Source: Teichococcus wenyumeiae (GTDB lineage Bacteria; Pseudomonadota; Alphaproteobacteria; Acetobacterales; Acetobacteraceae). Taken from it: DNA of 62,695 nt. The DNA is taken from NCBI RefSeq assembly GCF_003696345.1, contig NZ_RFLX01000022.1, positions 1 to 62,695 on the forward strand, read 5' to 3'. Position numbers and translations under genes: made by a program. Numbering within the stretch: position 1 is the stretch's first letter; every line of letters begins with the position of its first letter. Of this stretch, positions 53,715 through 62,578 are shown piece by piece. The notes below the pieces were generated by a model. It was not told the DNA's origin, ran no database searches, and worked only from the letters and a program-made list of their open reading frames with translations.

Positions 53715-53804
53715 GCGTGACGTCTCCATCCGGTTCCAGAGCAGAAAGGGCCGGCTCTGGGGCAGCCGGCCCGTGCAGTTCTCAGGCGCCTGGGGGCCTG
53801 TGTG

Positions 53805-55589
53805 TCAGTTCGGCAGCGCGAAGACTGTCAGCACCCCGCCAAGCTGCGTGTAGTTGGCCAGGGACTTGTAGGCACCGACCGCGCCGAGGCCTTCCGTATC
53901 GCCCTGCAGGCCCGCCGCCATGCCGATGCCGGCCCAGCCACCGACCCCGGACAGCACGGCGATGTATTGCTTGCCATTGTGGGTATAGGTGTTGATGTTG
54001 CCGATGATGCCGGACGGGGTGCGGTAGCTGAACAACTCCTTCCCGTCACGCGGGTCCACGGCCTTCAGGTAGCCGTCCAGCGTGCCATAGAAGACGACAT
54101 CGCCGGCGGTCGCCAGGGCACCCGACCAGACGGAGAAGCGCTCCGGCTTGGACCAGGCGATCTTGCCGGCGCTGGCGTCCCAGGCAATGAAGTTGCCCAT
54201 GTTGTCCGAGCCCTTCGGCGGGAACATCGACAGGGTCGCGCCGATGAAGGGCTGGCCCGCGGTATAGGACACGCGGAACGGCTCGTAATCCATGCAGACG
54301 TGATTGGTCGGCACATAGAACATGTTGGTGCGCGGCGAGAAGGCCGCAGGCTGCTGGTCCTTGGTGCCGAGCGCGGCCGGGCAGATGTTCTGCGTGTTCT
54401 GATCCTCGCCGCCCTGCCGGGTCGAGAATTCCCGCACCACCTGCGGCCGGCCCGTCTCCATGTCGACCTTGGTTGCCCAGTTCACCGCGGGGTCGAATTT
54501 CTCGGCCACCAGCAGCTCGCCGTTCTCACGGTTCAGGGTATAGGCGAAGCCGTTGCGGTCGAAATGCACCAGCGCCTTGACCGGGCGGCCACGGACCGTG
54601 ATGTCCGCAAGGATCATCTCATTGACGCCGTCATAGTCCCATTCGTCATGCGGGGTCATCTGATAGACCCAGCGGGCCTGCCCGGTATTGGCATCACGGG
54701 CGAAGATGGTCATCGACCAGCGGTTGTCGCCGGGCCGCTGCACAGGGTTCCAGGTGCCGGGGTTGCCGGTGCCGTAGTAGACAAGGTTCAGCTCGGGATC
54801 ATAGGAAAACCAGCCCCAGGTCGTGCCGCCGCCGATCTTCCACTGGTCGCCTTCCCAGGTTTGCAGCGAGCTGTTGGGGCCGACGGGCTTGCCCAGATGC
54901 GTGGTCTTCTGCGGGTCGACCAGGATTTCATTGTCCGGGCCCACCGAGTAGCCGCGCCAGGCCATGGAGCCGTCGCGGAGGTTGTAGGCCGTGATGTGGC
55001 CGCGTACGCCGAACTCGCCGCCGCTGATCCCCACCAGGACCTTGTCGCCGAACACCATCGGCGCGGCGGTCATGGTCTCCCCTTTGCCAGCATCGCCGTT
55101 GCTGACACTCCAGGCCACGTTGCCGGTCTTGGCATCCAGCGCCACCAGCTTCGCATCGGCCTGGGCCAGGATGATCTTGCCATCGCCATAGGCGACGCCG
55201 CGGTTGACGGTGTCGCAGCACATCACGGCAATGACGCTCGGGTCCTGCGTGGGCTCGTAGCGCCAGATGATGCGCCCCGGGTCCTTGAGGTCGAGAGCGA
55301 AGACGCGGTTGGGAAAGGGCGAGTGGATATACATCACGTCGCCCAGGACGAGAGGCCCGCCCTCATGCCCGCGCAACACGCCCGTGGAGAAGCTCCAGCT
55401 TGCCTGCAGCTTTCCTACGTTGTCGCGGGTGACCTGATTGAGTTCGCTGTAGCGATGATTGGCGTAGTTGCCTGTCGGCATGACCCATTGGTTGGGATCA
55501 CGCTGGAGCCTGAGCAACTCCTCGTTGGCACTGGCGCTGCCGATGCAGAGCCCAAGCAACGCTGTGGAGACAGCGAATTTCCTGAACAT
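53805..55589 (-). CDS. xoxF: Lanthanide-type PQQ methanol/alcohol dehydrogenase XoxF
   Basis: 594 aa from the ATG at 55589. Signal peptide residues 1-21. Eight-bladed quinoprotein: vicinal disulfide Cys124-Cys125 ([10 protein letters not shown]). The metal/PQQ ligands known from XoxF correspond to Glu192 (GGEFG), Asn276 (GTGNP), the catalytic Asp318 and, decisive for lanthanide use, Asp320 in EWDYDGVNE; calcium-type MxaF has Ala there. Tryptophan-docking motifs such as DASAGKIAW recur. It oxidises methanol or other short alcohols in the periplasm and passes electrons to the cytochrome c encoded next. Exact substrate range cannot be read. Confidence 0.94.
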   Translation of the reverse strand: MFRKFAVSTALLGLCIGSASANEELLRLQRDPNQWVMPTGNYANHRYSELNQVTRDNVGKLQASWSFSTGVLRGHEGGPLVLGDVMYIHSPFPNRVFALDLKDPGRIIWRYEPTQDPSVIAVMCCDTVNRGVAYGDGKIILAQADAKLVALDAKTGNVAWSVSNGDAGKGETMTAAPMVFGDKVLVGISGGEFGVRGHITAYNLRDGSMAWRGYSVGPDNEILVDPQKTTHLGKPVGPNSSLQTWEGDQWKIGGGTTWGWFSYDPELNLVYYGTGNPGTWNPVQRPGDNRWSMTIFARDANTGQARWVYQMTPHDEWDYDGVNEMILADITVRGRPVKALVHFDRNGFAYTLNRENGELLVAEKFDPAVNWATKVDMETGRPQVVREFSTRQGGEDQNTQNICPAALGTKDQQPAAFSPRTNMFYVPTNHVCMDYEPFRVSYTAGQPFIGATLSMFPPKGSDNMGNFIAWDASAGKIAWSKPERFSVWSGALATAGDVVFYGTLDGYLKAVDPRDGKELFSYRTPSGIIGNINTYTHNGKQYIAVLSGVGGWAGIGMAAGLQGDTEGLGAVGAYKSLANYTQLGGVLTVFALPN

Positions 55590-55848
55590 GACCGCCCTTC
55601 CATGTGTGCCGGTCACCAGCAAACGCCGCCCGGCGATTCTTCTTGGTGGTTTGGGCAATGGCCGCTCTGCGACAGGTGGCATGGTCACCTGCAGGTGGAG
55701 CAGGGGTTTGTTCGCCCGATGGAATGGTATTTCCCTTTTCAGGAAAGCGGCAAGTATAAATTGGGGCCTTGGGCTTTGCGGCTGCGTCTTGGTCCGATTC
55801 CAGGCCTGCGCTCCCATTTTCCGCGCTGCAGCAACGATGTCTGCCGGA
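55590..55848 (-). promoter_or_regulatory. Upstream region of xoxF
   Basis: About 260 bp before the xoxF start that must carry its promoter unless read-through from the small upstream gene supplies it. A TATACT -10-like hexamer on the minus strand (55753-55758) lies in an AT-rich patch, but no good -35 accompanies it. Lanthanide-responsive control is expected from the family but no operator can be named. Confidence 0.35.
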
Positions 55849-56052
55849 TCAGATCGGCGTCTGCCGCGCCTGGGCTGGCTGGCAGCGCCATTTTGCGATG
55901 CGGTAGGCCGGGTGCTGCTCGGCCCATCTGGCCGCCCGGAACTGCGCCTGCGTCATGCAGGCTATCAGGGATTCTCCGGCGAATTCCGGCCATTCCTCCC
56001 GGCAGGCGGTCGGGGAGGACAACAGGCACACGGTGAGCACCAATTCGATCAT
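55849..56052 (-). CDS. Small conserved-looking protein of unknown function
   Basis: 67 aa from the ATG at 56052, with GTGGGGCG upstream. A short hydrophobic N terminus ([14 protein letters not shown]) could be a signal or anchor. The chain is compact, with Cys at 9, 17, 32 and 57 and a run of aromatic/basic residues ([18 protein letters not shown]). The four Cys suggest disulfides or metal binding. It lies upstream of xoxF on the same strand. I believe it is a real gene from codon pattern and composition, but can name no function. Confidence 0.6.
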   Translation of the reverse strand: MIELVLTVCLLSSPTACREEWPEFAGESLIACMTQAQFRAARWAEQHPAYRIAKWRCQPAQARQTPI

Positions 56053-56212
56053 TATCGCCCCACTCTGATGGAATGCGCTTGGACTGGCCGCGACCGGGCA
56101 GGATGACGGCGGCGCGGCGTCATATTGTGCATACGGCCCGGAAAACCCTTTACAAGAATAATGCGCGGGAGGCTGATGCGGAGTCCGGGCGCAGCAACGG
56201 GAGGAACACATC

Positions 56213-56887
56213 ATGGTGCAAATCACCCGCCGGACGACCATGCTGCTGGGAGTGTTGCTGGCACCGGCGGCGGCGGGTGCGGAGGAAAAGCCGCCGCCAC
56301 TGAGCTCGGCGCAGGTAGCCTTGTTTGAAACACCGCACCTGGCCGGCATACTGGCACCGCTGAAGCTCGACTACGCCTTCCGCCGTGAGGAGGAGGGACA
56401 CCCCGCGGTGACGGACCGCATCACTCTGGATGTGCGGCGTGTCGAGGAGAATGGCCGCCATGATGTCTACCCGGAGTTCCTGACCGGAGAACGGCGCATC
56501 CATTATCCTCCCGCCATGGGCTTCCTGGGCAATCCCTTGCTGCTTTTCGCGCTGGATCGCGACACACGGGAGTTGTCGGCAGCCACAGGAGGATCGGTGA
56601 ACTGGTTCCGTGGGCGCTTCCGGGCCGCTCTGCTAGAGAAGGCCACGTTGAGGCACGGTCAGGTGCCCGCCGCCGGCCAGCAGGCGCCTGTTCAGGCAAC
56701 CATGGTCGAGCTGACGCCATTCGAGAATGAGCGGCGTGCAGGCCGCTTCCAGACCCTGCGCTATGTTTTCACCCTGTCCGATGCTGTTCCTGGCGGAATC
56801 ATCGACATGCGGAGCACGGTCCTGGCCGGCCCCGATGGGCCGGCGGTGACGGAAAGCATCACCTTCGAAGGCGCGCGCGCGCCATGA
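56213..56887 (+). CDS. Secreted protein of unknown function near xoxF
   Basis: 224 aa with a signal peptide (RRTTMLLGVLLAPAAAGAEE); GGGAGGA precedes the ATG. The mature protein is beta-rich with HLAGILAPLKLDYAFRREEE, YPEFLTGERRIHYPPAMGFL and SITFEGARAP at the end. No Cys. I do not recognise a domain, although the pattern of alternating strands resembles periplasmic lipid- or ligand-binding beta sandwiches. It overlaps the following gene by 4 nt, so both act together, probably in the periplasm beside the alcohol dehydrogenase. Confidence 0.72.
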   Translation: MVQITRRTTMLLGVLLAPAAAGAEEKPPPLSSAQVALFETPHLAGILAPLKLDYAFRREEEGHPAVTDRITLDVRRVEENGRHDVYPEFLTGERRIHYPPAMGFLGNPLLLFALDRDTRELSAATGGSVNWFRGRFRAALLEKATLRHGQVPAAGQQAPVQATMVELTPFENERRAGRFQTLRYVFTLSDAVPGGIIDMRSTVLAGPDGPAVTESITFEGARAP

Positions 56888-57216
56888 CCGCCGGGCGCAT
56901 CCTGCTCGCGGCCCTTCTGCTGCCGGTGGCCGCCTGGGCCCATGACTATCCGACAGCCGTCAGGGCCGATTATGTGCTGGGCTGCATGGCCTCAAATGGC
57001 AACACCCGGCTGGCGCTAGAGAAATGTGCCTGCGCGATCGATGCCATCGCGGAGCAGCTCCCCTTCTCCCGCTATGAGGAAGCTGAAACGGCTCTCCGCA
57101 TGCAGGCAGTCCCACTGGGCGAGCGGGGCGCCATGTTCCGCGACCCACCGGAAATCCGCCGTGCCGTGGAGGCGTTGCGGCAGGCGCAGGCCGAAGCGAC
57201 GCTCCGCTGCTTCTAG
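56884..57216 (+). CDS. Small secreted Cys-containing protein
   Basis: 110 aa, start overlapping the preceding stop (ATGA). Signal peptide ILLAALLLPVAAWAH. The mature 90 residues are helical and hold four Cys: YVLGCMASNGNTRLALEKCA, then CAID, and LRCF at the very end. Likely disulfide-bonded in the periplasm. No known family recognised. The end converges with the cytochrome c gene on the other strand. Confidence 0.7.
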   Translation: MTAGRILLAALLLPVAAWAHDYPTAVRADYVLGCMASNGNTRLALEKCACAIDAIAEQLPFSRYEEAETALRMQAVPLGERGAMFRDPPEIRRAVEALRQAQAEATLRCF

Positions 57217-57323
57217 CCGTGGCTGCCGGGAGACTGCTCTCGCAGGAATGCGCAGGCGGCCATGAAGACGCCGCCCGGGCACCGGCGCTCATGGGCAGAT
57301 GCGAGGGAAGTCCTCTCCCTCTT

Positions 57324-57719
57324 CTATTTCAGGGTGCCGAGATAGGCGATCACATCGGCCCGCTGCTGCGTATCCTTGAGGCCGGCATAGATCATGCGCG
57401 CGCCTGGGATATAACCCCGCGGGTCCGCGAGGTAGCTGTCGAGCGTCGCGGCGTCCCAGGTCTTGTTCGCCTCCTTCAGAGCCGGGGAGTAGTTGAACTT
57501 CGGCGCTTCTGCTGCGTGCCGGCCGAAAACGCCGGCCAGGCTCGGGCCAACCTTGTTCTGTCCGGCCTGCACGGAATGGCAGACCATGCACTGGCGGTTG
57601 TAGATGGCCTGGCCCGCCTCTGCATTTCCGGCCGGCACCTCCTGCGCCATGGCCGGAGGAAGCGCCGTCAACAGGACGGCCAGCATCATCAGCCCAGAAA
57701 AGCCCCGCTTGCTCCGCAT
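57324..57719 (-). CDS. Class I c-type cytochrome
   Basis: 131 aa from the ATG at 57719, with GGGAG upstream. Signal peptide LMMLAVLLTALPPAMAQ. The haem site is CMVCH in IYNRQCMVCHSVQAGQNKVG, GPSLAGVFGRHAAEAPKFNY follows, and the axial Met is in GYIPGARMIYAGL, as in mitochondrial/bacterial cytochrome c2-c550. It probably shuttles electrons from the XoxF cytochrome to an oxidase. Confidence 0.9.
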   Translation of the reverse strand: MRSKRGFSGLMMLAVLLTALPPAMAQEVPAGNAEAGQAIYNRQCMVCHSVQAGQNKVGPSLAGVFGRHAAEAPKFNYSPALKEANKTWDAATLDSYLADPRGYIPGARMIYAGLKDTQQRADVIAYLGTLK

Positions 57720-57799
57720 CCGGTTATTCTCCCTTCTTCTTCTAAACGCCCAGCCGCAGTCCTGGCGATGCCACGCCGTCCCATGTGGCGCATGCACCA

Positions 57800-58081
57800 T
57801 CATGCCGGCACGACGACGCCCTTGTCCGAGAGTTCCTGCAGCAACGGCAGGATATCGGCCTCGATGACGGCCTGCGGCGCGGCGTAGCGGGCGGCGAGTT
57901 CCTCCGCGATCTGCGCCACGCTGCGGGTGCCATCGATCAGGCGCAACACCTCCAGCGCCGTGGGGTCCGGGATGAACATGCGCTCTGGCGCCAGAACCAC
58001 CCAGCGGTCGCGCGCGGTGTCGTGCCGCAGCCTCGCCCCCCGCCCAAGACAAAGCCGGCTCTCCGGCCCCAGCACCGTCAC
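57800..58081 (-). CDS. pqqD: PQQ biosynthesis peptide chaperone PqqD
   Basis: 93 aa from a GTG at 58081 overlapping the formate dehydrogenase stop (GTGA). The PqqD winged-helix pattern is complete: CLGRGARLRHDTARDRWVVL, APERMFIPDPTALEVLRLID, then SVAQIAEELAARYAAP and DILPLLQELSDKGVV. PqqD binds PqqA and presents it to PqqE. It is physically linked with formate dehydrogenase rather than with the other pqq genes. That coupling ties cofactor maturation to C1 dissimilation at the translation level. Confidence 0.88.
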   Translation of the reverse strand: MTVLGPESRLCLGRGARLRHDTARDRWVVLAPERMFIPDPTALEVLRLIDGTRSVAQIAEELAARYAAPQAVIEADILPLLQELSDKGVVVPA

Positions 58082-60852
58082 GGCATGGCCTGGAGCGCGG
58101 CGTCCGGGCGGCTGACCCGCACGGCGCAGAACTTGAACTCCGGGATCTTGCCAAAGGGGTCGAGTGCCGGGTTGGTCAGCAGGTTGGCGGCCGCCTCGGC
58201 ATAGCAGAAGGGCAAGAAGACCATGCCCGCCGGGACATCGCGATCCGCGCGGATCTTGAGGTCGACGGTGCCGCGCCGCGTTTCCAGCCGCACCTGGTCG
58301 CCGGCGGCAAGCTCCAGTCGGCGCAGATCGGCCGGCGAGAGGAGCGCCACGGCCTCCGGCTCCAACAGGTCCAGCACGTCCGAGCGCCGGGTCATCGACC
58401 CGGTGTGCCAATGCTCCAGCACCCGGCCGGTGGAGAGCACCATGGGGTAGTCGTCATCGGGCACCTCGTCCGGCGGGGTGACCCGCGCGGGAACCAGGCG
58501 GGCGCGCCCGCTGACGGTTGGGAAGCCTGTGGCGAACAGGATCTCGTTGCCCGGCCTGTCGGCGGCATCGGTGGGATAGGTCACCGCGCCTTCGCGCTCC
58601 AGCCGCTCCCAGGTGATATTGGCGAAGGAGGGCATCACCTGCGCCATCTCGGCGAAGATCGCCGCCGGCCCCGCATAATCCCAGCCGAGGCCGAGGCGCC
58701 GCGCCATCTCCTGGATGATCCACCAATCCTGCCGCGTCTCCCCCGGCAGTGGCACCACCGGGCGGGCCAGCTGCACGCGGCGGTCGGTATTGGTGAAGCT
58801 GCCGGTCTTTTCCGCGAAAGCCGAGGCGGGCAGTACGACATCCGCATGGAAGGCGGTCTCGGTCAGGAAGAGGTCCTGCACCACGAGATGGTCGAGCTTC
58901 GCCAGGGCCTCGCGCGCATGCTGCAGGTCCGGGTCGGACATGGCGGGGTTCTCGCCCTCGATATACATGCCGCGGATGGTGCCGGCATGGATGGCATTCA
59001 TGATCTCGACCACCGTCAGCCCCGGCTCGGGGTCCAGCGTCGCGCCCCAGAAACGCTCGAAGGCGGTGCGGATGTCCGGTCGCGCCACGGGTTGGTAATC
59101 CGGCAGCACCATCGGGATCAGCCCGGCATCGGAGGCGCCTTGCACGTTGTTCTGCCCGCGCAGCGGGTGCAGCCCCGTGCCGGGCCGGCCGATCTGGCCG
59201 GTGATCAGGGCCAGCGCGATCAGGCAGCGGGCATTGTCGGTGCCATGCACATGCTGGCTGATGCCCATGCCCCAGAAGATGATCGCGCTGCGCGCGCGGG
59301 CATAGAGCCGCGCCACCTCGCGCAGTGTCGCGGCCGGGATGCCGCAGACCGCCTCCATCCGCTCCGGCGCGAAGTCGCGGATGCGCGCGCGCAGCTCGGC
59401 GAAGCCTTCGGTATGGGCATCGACATACTGCCGGTCGAACAGCTCCTCCTCGATGATAGTGTGCAGCAGCGCGTTCAGCAGCGCGACGTCGCTGCCCGGG
59501 CGGAAGGCCAGATGATGCGCCGCATGGCGCGAGAGTTGCTGCCGGCGCGGGTCCATCACCACCAGCTTGGCACCCCGCTGCTTCACCGCGTTTTTGATGA
59601 AGGTGGCGGCCACCGGGTGGTTCACCGTCGGGTTGGCGCCGATCACCACGATCACCTCAGCCTCCAGCGCGGCGGCGAAGGGCGCCGTCACCGCCGCCGA
59701 GTTCAGCCCCTCCATCAGCGCCGCGACGGAGGAGGCGTGGCAGAGCCGCGTGCAGTGATCGACATTGTTGCTGCCGAAGCCGGTGCGGACCAGCTTCTGG
59801 AACAGATAGGCCTCCTCATTGGAACCCTTGGCCGAGCCGAAGCCGGCCAGCGCCTTCGGCCCCTGCGTGTCGCGCAGCCGGCGCAGCCCGGTCGCGGCGA
59901 GGTCCAGCGCCTCCTCCCAGCTCGCCTCGCGGAAGTGGGTCCAGGGATTGGCGGGGTCCACCTGGTCCTCTGCCCGCTTGGGGACATCCGCCCGGCGGAT
60001 CAAGGGCCTGGTCAGCCGGTGCGGGTGTTGCGCGTAGTCGAAGCCGAAGCGGCCTTTTACGCAGAGCCGGTTGTGGTTGGCCGGGCCGTCGCGCCCCTCG
60101 GCATAGACGATGCGGTCGTCCTTCACTTGGTAGGTGACCTGGCAGCCGACGCCGCAATAGGGGCAGAGCGAATCCACGCTGCGGTCGGGCCAGACCGTCC
60201 GCACCTGCCGCGCATCGAGATAGGCGGCCGGCATCAGGGCGCCGGTCGGGCAGGCCTGCACGCATTCGCCGCAGGCGACGCAGGTGGAGGCGCCCATCGG
60301 GTCGTCGAAATCGAAGACCACCTTGGCGGCGGCATTGCGGTTGGCCATGCCGATCACGTCATTGGCCTGCACATCACGGCAGGCGCGGACGCAGAGGTTG
60401 CACTGGATGCAGGCATCCAGATTGACGCGCATCGCCGGGTGGCTGGCATCCGGCGCCCAGCGCGGCAGGGCGGGGAAGCGGCTCTCCGTCACCTCCATCC
60501 GGTCGGCCCAGTCCCAGAGGCGGGAGCTCGGGTCGGGCGAGGCCTCGCGCGCCGGCTGGTCGGCCAGCAGCAGTTCCATCACCAGCCGGCGGGCGCGCCC
60601 GGCACGCTCGCTGGCGCTGCGCACCTTCATCCCGGGTGTCGGTTGGCGCATGCAGGAGGGGGCGAGGACACGCTCGCCCTCGATCTCCACCATGCAGGCG
60701 CGGCAATTGCCGTCGGGCCGGTAGCCCGGCTCGGGCCTGTGGCAGAGATGCGGGATCTCGGTGCCGAGGCGGTGCGCCGCTTCCCAGAGGGTCTCGCCCG
60801 GCATGGCCTCGACCATGGCGCCATCCAGTTCGAAGGCGATGACCTGGCTCAT
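58078..60852 (-). CDS. fdsA: NAD-dependent formate dehydrogenase, catalytic subunit
   Basis: 924 aa molybdenum or tungsten bis-MGD enzyme. N-terminal [2Fe-2S] ferredoxin domain (IPHLCHRPEPGYRPDGNCRA, CMVEIEGERV), His/Cys and [4Fe-4S] domains (DACIQCNLCVRACRD; CVACGECVQACPTGALM), then the catalytic part with CPYCGVGCQVTYQVKDDRIV. The metal-ligand Cys and catalytic His lie in DHCTRLCHASSVAALM. It oxidises formate to CO2, sending electrons through its Fe-S chain to the partner subunit and NAD. It overlaps both neighbours by 4 nt. Confidence 0.94.
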   Translation of the reverse strand: MSQVIAFELDGAMVEAMPGETLWEAAHRLGTEIPHLCHRPEPGYRPDGNCRACMVEIEGERVLAPSCMRQPTPGMKVRSASERAGRARRLVMELLLADQPAREASPDPSSRLWDWADRMEVTESRFPALPRWAPDASHPAMRVNLDACIQCNLCVRACRDVQANDVIGMANRNAAAKVVFDFDDPMGASTCVACGECVQACPTGALMPAAYLDARQVRTVWPDRSVDSLCPYCGVGCQVTYQVKDDRIVYAEGRDGPANHNRLCVKGRFGFDYAQHPHRLTRPLIRRADVPKRAEDQVDPANPWTHFREASWEEALDLAATGLRRLRDTQGPKALAGFGSAKGSNEEAYLFQKLVRTGFGSNNVDHCTRLCHASSVAALMEGLNSAAVTAPFAAALEAEVIVVIGANPTVNHPVAATFIKNAVKQRGAKLVVMDPRRQQLSRHAAHHLAFRPGSDVALLNALLHTIIEEELFDRQYVDAHTEGFAELRARIRDFAPERMEAVCGIPAATLREVARLYARARSAIIFWGMGISQHVHGTDNARCLIALALITGQIGRPGTGLHPLRGQNNVQGASDAGLIPMVLPDYQPVARPDIRTAFERFWGATLDPEPGLTVVEIMNAIHAGTIRGMYIEGENPAMSDPDLQHAREALAKLDHLVVQDLFLTETAFHADVVLPASAFAEKTGSFTNTDRRVQLARPVVPLPGETRQDWWIIQEMARRLGLGWDYAGPAAIFAEMAQVMPSFANITWERLEREGAVTYPTDAADRPGNEILFATGFPTVSGRARLVPARVTPPDEVPDDDYPMVLSTGRVLEHWHTGSMTRRSDVLDLLEPEAVALLSPADLRRLELAAGDQVRLETRRGTVDLKIRADRDVPAGMVFLPFCYAEAAANLLTNPALDPFGKIPEFKFCAVRVSRPDAALQAMP

Positions 60853-62576
60853 GCGGGGTGCCCCTCCTCGGCGGCGAATTCCGGGAAATGGCGCAGGAGG
60901 CTGAGCAGGGGGTTGCTCGCCGCCTGGCCGAGGCCGCAGATCGAGGCTTCGCGCATCACCTCGGACAGTTCACGCATCAGCGGCAGGTCCCATTCCTGCC
61001 GCTCCATCAGCAGCCGCGCCTTCTGCGTACCGATGCGGCAGGGCGTGCACTGGCCGCAGCTTTCATCCTCGAAGAAGCGCATCACGTTCAACGCGGCGGC
61101 GCGCAGGTCATCGGCCTGGGACAGCACGATCACGGCGGCCGAGCCGATGAAGCAGCCATGCGGCTCCAGCGTGCCGAAATCCAGCGGCAGGTCGGCCATG
61201 GCGGCCGGCAGGATGCCGCCTGAGGCACCGCCCGGCAGGAAGGCCATCAGCTCATGGCCTTCCGCCATGCCGCCGCAATGCTCCGCCAGCAGCTCGCGCA
61301 GCGTGATCCCGGCGGGCGCCAGCTTCACGCCAGGCTGCCGCACGCGGCCTGAGACGGAAAAGGAGCGCAGCCCCTTGCCGCCGTGCCGCCCCTGCCCGGC
61401 CCACCATTCCGGGCCACGTTCCAGGATGTCGCGCACCCAGTAGAGCGTCTCGACATTGTTGATCAGCGTCGGGCGGCCGAAGAGGCCGCGCTGGAAGGGA
61501 AAGGGCGGCTTGTGCCGGGGCAGGCCGCGCTTGCCCTCCAGGCTTTCCAGCAGCGCCGATTCCTCGCCGCAGATATAGGCGCCGGCACCGCGCCGCAGGT
61601 GCAGCACCGGGCCGCCTGGCGGCAGCCTGCCGATCTCGTGGCTGAGAATCTCCCGCGCCAGGGGATACTCGTCGCGCAGGTAGATGAAGACCTCCTCCGC
61701 TTCCACCACATGCGCCGCGATCAGCGTGCCTTCCAGGAAGCGGTGCGGGTCGGTGTTCAGGTAATGGCGGTCCTTGAAGGTTCCGGGCTCCCCTTCGTCG
61801 CCATTCACCGCCATGAGCCTTGGCCCGGGCTGGCCACGCACCGCGCGCCATTTGCGCCCGGTGGGGAAGCCGGCACCGCCGAGGCCGCGCAGCCCGGCAT
61901 GTTCCAGGGCGGCCATCACCGCCTCGACATCCAACTCGCCGCTGCGCAGGCGCCCGAGCAATTGATACCCGCCGGCCGCGCGATAACGGTCCAGATCGAC
62001 ATAATCGGCCATGTGCGGCTGGGTATCGCCCTGGCTGACCGCCTCCAGCACCACCGCCGGCGTGGCACGGTGCAGGAAGTGGTGGCCGACCTCGACCACC
62101 GGGGCCTGGTCGCAAAGGCCGAGGCAGGGCGCGCGCACCACCCGCATCTCCGGCATTGCCTGACTGGCCAGAGCCTCGTGCAGCGCCGCAGAACCGTGCA
62201 TGGCACAGGTCAGGCTATCGCAGACCCGCACCGCCAGGGGCGGCAAGGCCGGCTCATCCTCCTTCACCACATCGAAATGGGCATAGAAGGTGGCGACCTC
62301 ATAGACCTCGGCATAGGAAAGCCGCATCGCCTCAGCCAGCGCCGCCAGCAGCTCGGCCGGGATCTGGCCATGCCGGTCCTGGATGCGGTGCAGATGCTCG
62401 ATCAGCAGGTCGCGCCGCCTTGGGCTGTCGCCCAGCAGTTCCTCGATGGCCTCCCGCGCCTCGTGCCCGGCCTGACGCCCTCTGGGCAGGACACGCGCCT
62501 GCCGCCGGCCGGAGCCAGGATGCTCTGGTCGCCGCAGGGGTCCTGTCACAGCCTCTCCCATCTTCGCCGAACTCAC
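60849..62576 (-). CDS. fdsB: Formate dehydrogenase diaphorase subunit, NuoE-NuoF fusion (FdsG-FdsB)
   Basis: 575 aa, GTG start at 62576 (ATG 62561 is possible). Residues about 50-175 are a NuoE-like thioredoxin-fold [2Fe-2S] domain (VRVCDSLTCAMHGS with APCLGLCDQAP). The rest is NuoF-like: GLGGAGFPTGRKWRAVRG and NGDEGEPGTFKDRHYL (FMN/NAD site), and ESCGQCTPCRIGTQKARL ([4Fe-4S]). In many bacteria these are separate subunits FdsG and FdsB; here they are one chain. It passes electrons from formate to NAD. Confidence 0.92.
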   Translation of the reverse strand: MSSAKMGEAVTGPLRRPEHPGSGRRQARVLPRGRQAGHEAREAIEELLGDSPRRRDLLIEHLHRIQDRHGQIPAELLAALAEAMRLSYAEVYEVATFYAHFDVVKEDEPALPPLAVRVCDSLTCAMHGSAALHEALASQAMPEMRVVRAPCLGLCDQAPVVEVGHHFLHRATPAVVLEAVSQGDTQPHMADYVDLDRYRAAGGYQLLGRLRSGELDVEAVMAALEHAGLRGLGGAGFPTGRKWRAVRGQPGPRLMAVNGDEGEPGTFKDRHYLNTDPHRFLEGTLIAAHVVEAEEVFIYLRDEYPLAREILSHEIGRLPPGGPVLHLRRGAGAYICGEESALLESLEGKRGLPRHKPPFPFQRGLFGRPTLINNVETLYWVRDILERGPEWWAGQGRHGGKGLRSFSVSGRVRQPGVKLAPAGITLRELLAEHCGGMAEGHELMAFLPGGASGGILPAAMADLPLDFGTLEPHGCFIGSAAVIVLSQADDLRAAALNVMRFFEDESCGQCTPCRIGTQKARLLMERQEWDLPLMRELSEVMREASICGLGQAASNPLLSLLRHFPEFAAEEGHPA

Positions 62577-62578
62577 CG

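Noticed and set aside
55753-55758. TATACT as the definite xoxF promoter
   Set aside because: A -10-like hexamer alone without a -35 is too weak; it is mentioned only within the upstream region.
58405-61443. A 1012-codon open frame on the plus strand
   Set aside because: It is antisense to the formate dehydrogenase genes, which have complete cofactor motifs. Long antisense frames are expected in GC-rich DNA and this one has low-complexity Arg/Gly/His content.
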